A stretch of 6,432 nt of DNA from positions 1 to 6,432 of the forward strand of contig BPJI01000014.1 of assembly GCA_026004535.1 (NCBI GenBank), read 5' to 3'. The notes under the pieces are model-generated. The model worked only from the letters and a program-made list of their open reading frames with translations, was not told the origin of the DNA and made no database searches. Both the position numbers and the translations under genes were made by a program. This document shows positions 5,267 through 6,432 of the stretch, in pieces. The stretch is from Candidatus Parcubacteria bacterium (GTDB lineage Bacteria; Patescibacteria; Paceibacteria; UBA6257; HR35). Each line of letters starts with the position of its first letter. Within the stretch, counting starts at the first letter, position 1.

Positions 5267-5403
5267 CACACATAACGTTTTGGCGCTTGGCGCAGTGGCG
5301 GATTTCGGAGCACTTCACTGTCAACCAAGCACAAATGTTGATAAAAGCACTGTACTTGATTTAATCACGTCAGCCACCGTTGCGGCAAACGGCTGGTATG
5401 CAC
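5267..5403 (-). other. attC-like palindrome between the NucS-like and 240-aa genes
   Basis: This is the clearest of the three related palindromes. Plus-strand 5276-5303 (cgttttggcgcttggcgc, then agtggcgga) is an imperfect inverted match to the 5372-5393 arm (cagccaccgttgcggcaaacg). The interior has AGCAC, CTGTC and paired agcac motifs around 5310-5350. On the minus strand it ends in GTTATGTGTG, which opens the 240-aa cassette. It begins about 12 bases past the stop of the NucS-like gene at GCATACC, an altered AAC core. The length of about 137 bases equals that of the palindrome at 152-288. Confidence 0.65.
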
Positions 5404-5414
5404 CGTTTTTCTTT

Positions 5415-6332
5415 TCATTTTCCTGTTAGTTTTCCATAAGCCTTTTCAAATTGCTCCAAAAAGTCACTTGTTTTTGTTTTCTTAGGGTCAATGTAATAAA
5501 TGGCTTCTTTCCATTGTTTTTCATATTTTGTCATTGGTATTTTAAAGTCTTTTGCTTCGTTCTCACTTAGTTTAAAAAAGAAAGCAAATGTCTTTGAACC
5601 TACCCACTTTATACCAAAAGCAATAAAATAACCTGCTTTAAATCCACAATAATGTTTGTTGAATTTTGTCTCCAATGACCAATTGTTCTTTTTAATTATT
5701 TCTTCAACTTCTTTAACGTATTGAAGAAAGTATTTTGCACTTTCCTTGTTGTATTCTCTCTTATAAAATTCATCATCATAAGTTTGAAGTCCACTTACAG
5801 GCTTCGGTCTGTTTTTCTTTTCTTCTGGTTCTAACTTTTTTACTAGTAATAACTGATTGTCTGCTTCAACCCATCTATTTACTTCAATTAAGTCAACCGG
5901 ATAGTTTATTTTATCTACTATGTCAAGGGTGGAAGGTAAAATCTTAGGAGCAATAACAATTATTCTAACTTGAAAACTGTCCCAACTTATGGATAGGTCA
6001 TCAGGTTTATTGTCACATTCCAACCAAAGTGATTTTATACTGTCAGGATTGGTTTCTGCCCAAAAAGCATACTGCAAAACTTGTGGAATAATTGAAGCGT
6101 CTACTGTAACATTTTTCATTTCCACTATGCAAATGTTACCGTCATTGTCTATACCAACTATATCGGGTATTCCTGCTTTGTTACCTCCACGAACTTGTCT
6201 TTTAAGTAAGAAAATGTCTTCAAGAATTTCAGGTGTTTCAAAAATGATTTTTTCAAATTCTTCTTCAGATTTGAAAGGTGTTGCTAATAAACTCTTTGTA
6301 GTTTGTTTATTTTTCCAAAAAAGATTTGCCAT
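5415..6332 (-). CDS. NucS/DUF91-like PD-(D/E)XK nuclease with extra C-terminal domain
   Basis: This 305-residue protein is probably a DNA endonuclease, with a role in restriction or defence inferred from context. The N-terminal 165 residues hold a nuclease core like that of NucS/DUF91 proteins. The pieces are a helix SEEEFEKIIFETPEIL (22-37), GIPDIVG with Asp57, a strand ICIVEMK with Glu71 and Lys73, and a following helix with Gln84, Gln87 and Tyr88. After a charged linker (168-190) comes a C-terminal domain of about 115 residues (KWVGSKTFAFFFKL at 242-255) that I do not recognise with confidence; it may be a target- or partner-binding module. The ATG at 6332 lies 57 bases after the GTTGTG core next to R3, making it the first gene after that platform. 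It is followed by an attC-like palindrome, so it is a single-gene cassette. Confidence 0.75.
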   Translation of the reverse strand: MANLFWKNKQTTKSLLATPFKSEEEFEKIIFETPEILEDIFLLKRQVRGGNKAGIPDIVGIDNDGNICIVEMKNVTVDASIIPQVLQYAFWAETNPDSIKSLWLECDNKPDDLSISWDSFQVRIIVIAPKILPSTLDIVDKINYPVDLIEVNRWVEADNQLLLVKKLEPEEKKNRPKPVSGLQTYDDEFYKREYNKESAKYFLQYVKEVEEIIKKNNWSLETKFNKHYCGFKAGYFIAFGIKWVGSKTFAFFFKLSENEAKDFKIPMTKYEKQWKEAIYYIDPKKTKTSDFLEQFEKAYGKLTGK

Positions 6333-6341
6333 ACTCGTTTT

Positions 6342-6371
6342 CTATTTTGTCTTTAGGTTCAGCTGTGTCAT
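6342..6371 (-). other. Nine-codon leader reading frame before the NucS-like gene
   Basis: On the minus strand, ATG at 6371 opens MTQLNLKTK followed by TAG, ending 9 bases before the ATG of the NucS-like gene. Short leader frames in attI regions of some mobile integrons enhance translation of cassettes lacking a ribosome site. A similar role here is only a guess. Confidence 0.2.
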
Positions 6372-6383
6372 TTTAAAATGGTT

Positions 6384-6432
6384 CACAACGCCCAAATATA
6401 CGCAATATATTCATTTTTGTACCTTTACAGCG
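6384..6432 (+). repeat. Dispersed repeat copy R3, cut by window end
   Basis: Bases 6384-6406 are identical to 1465-1487. The rest matches R2 to the window edge with a few changes and one base fewer in the T-tract. It carries the TATATTTG box on the minus strand (6393-6400), pointing at the NucS-like gene, and TACCTTTA on the plus strand (6420-6427), pointing out of the window. By analogy with R1 and R2, an ATG of the recombinase-like gene would come about 27 bases beyond the window end. Whether that copy is intact cannot be seen. Confidence 0.85.
6393..6400 (-). promoter_or_regulatory. Putative Pc-type cassette promoter -7 box (TATATTTG) in R3
   Basis: This octamer is identical to that at 1474-1481, placed just before the GTTGTG core and the NucS-like cassette. 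Conservation in all three copies supports function. No clear -33 element is visible. Confidence 0.45.

Noticed and set aside
5202..5429. Plus-strand reading frame of 75 codons
   Set aside because: It crosses the 240-aa gene start and the attC-like palindrome. A low-complexity palindrome can stay open by chance.
5735..5947. Plus-strand reading frame of 70 codons
   Set aside because: It is antisense to the coherent NucS-like gene, with no supporting signal.
1..6432. CRISPR array, tRNA, rRNA
   Set aside because: The repeats are too few, long and widely spaced for CRISPR, and no tRNA cloverleaf with conserved loops or rRNA signature was seen.

Overview
The window reads as a stretch of integron-like gene-cassette array from an AT-rich bacterium, most likely a Bacteroidota member. 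The phylum call is an inference. It rests on TAnnTTTG-type -7 boxes, the near absence of Shine-Dalgarno sites before the minus-strand genes, and the style of the intergenic palindromes. There is no rRNA, tRNA, CRISPR array or recognisable IS transposase. No complete integrase gene lies inside the window.

Layout, left to right. (1) Positions 1-142 hold the promoter and first codons of a tyrosine-recombinase-like gene (repeat copy R1), truncated and fused to a cassette leader. (2) Positions 152-288 are an attC-like palindrome, followed by a minus-strand Mrr-type nuclease gene (310-1371). (3) Positions 1465-1566 are copy R2 of the same promoter/recombinase start, facing away from the Mrr-like gene. 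(4) R2 is split after its ninth codon by a very AT-rich module of about 2.7 kb (1566-4251). The module encodes a TaqI/Eco57I-like adenine methyltransferase and a probable partner restriction endonuclease, and it ends in its own attC-like hairpin. (5) The rest of the split recombinase start resumes at 4251 and decays. (6) Two more minus-strand single-gene cassettes follow: an uncharacterised 240-aa protein (4523-5245) and a NucS/DUF91-like nuclease with an extra C-terminal domain (5415-6332), each with an attC-like palindrome behind it. (7) Positions 6384-6432 are the start of copy R3, cut by the window end.

How it fits together. The minus-strand genes are transcribed leftward, away from R2 and R3, which point rightward. 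This is the layout of an integron, with integrase divergent from cassettes and attI between them. Cassette borders carry GTT/AAC core sites: GTTATGTGTG/CACACATAAC around the 240-aa gene, and GTTAAGTG/CACTTAAC around the methyltransferase/endonuclease module. Three of the four gene units encode nucleases or restriction-modification functions, so this looks like an anti-foreign-DNA cassette bank. The most interesting points are the repeated, partly decayed integrase heads and the restriction-modification cassette that appears to have integrated into one of them.
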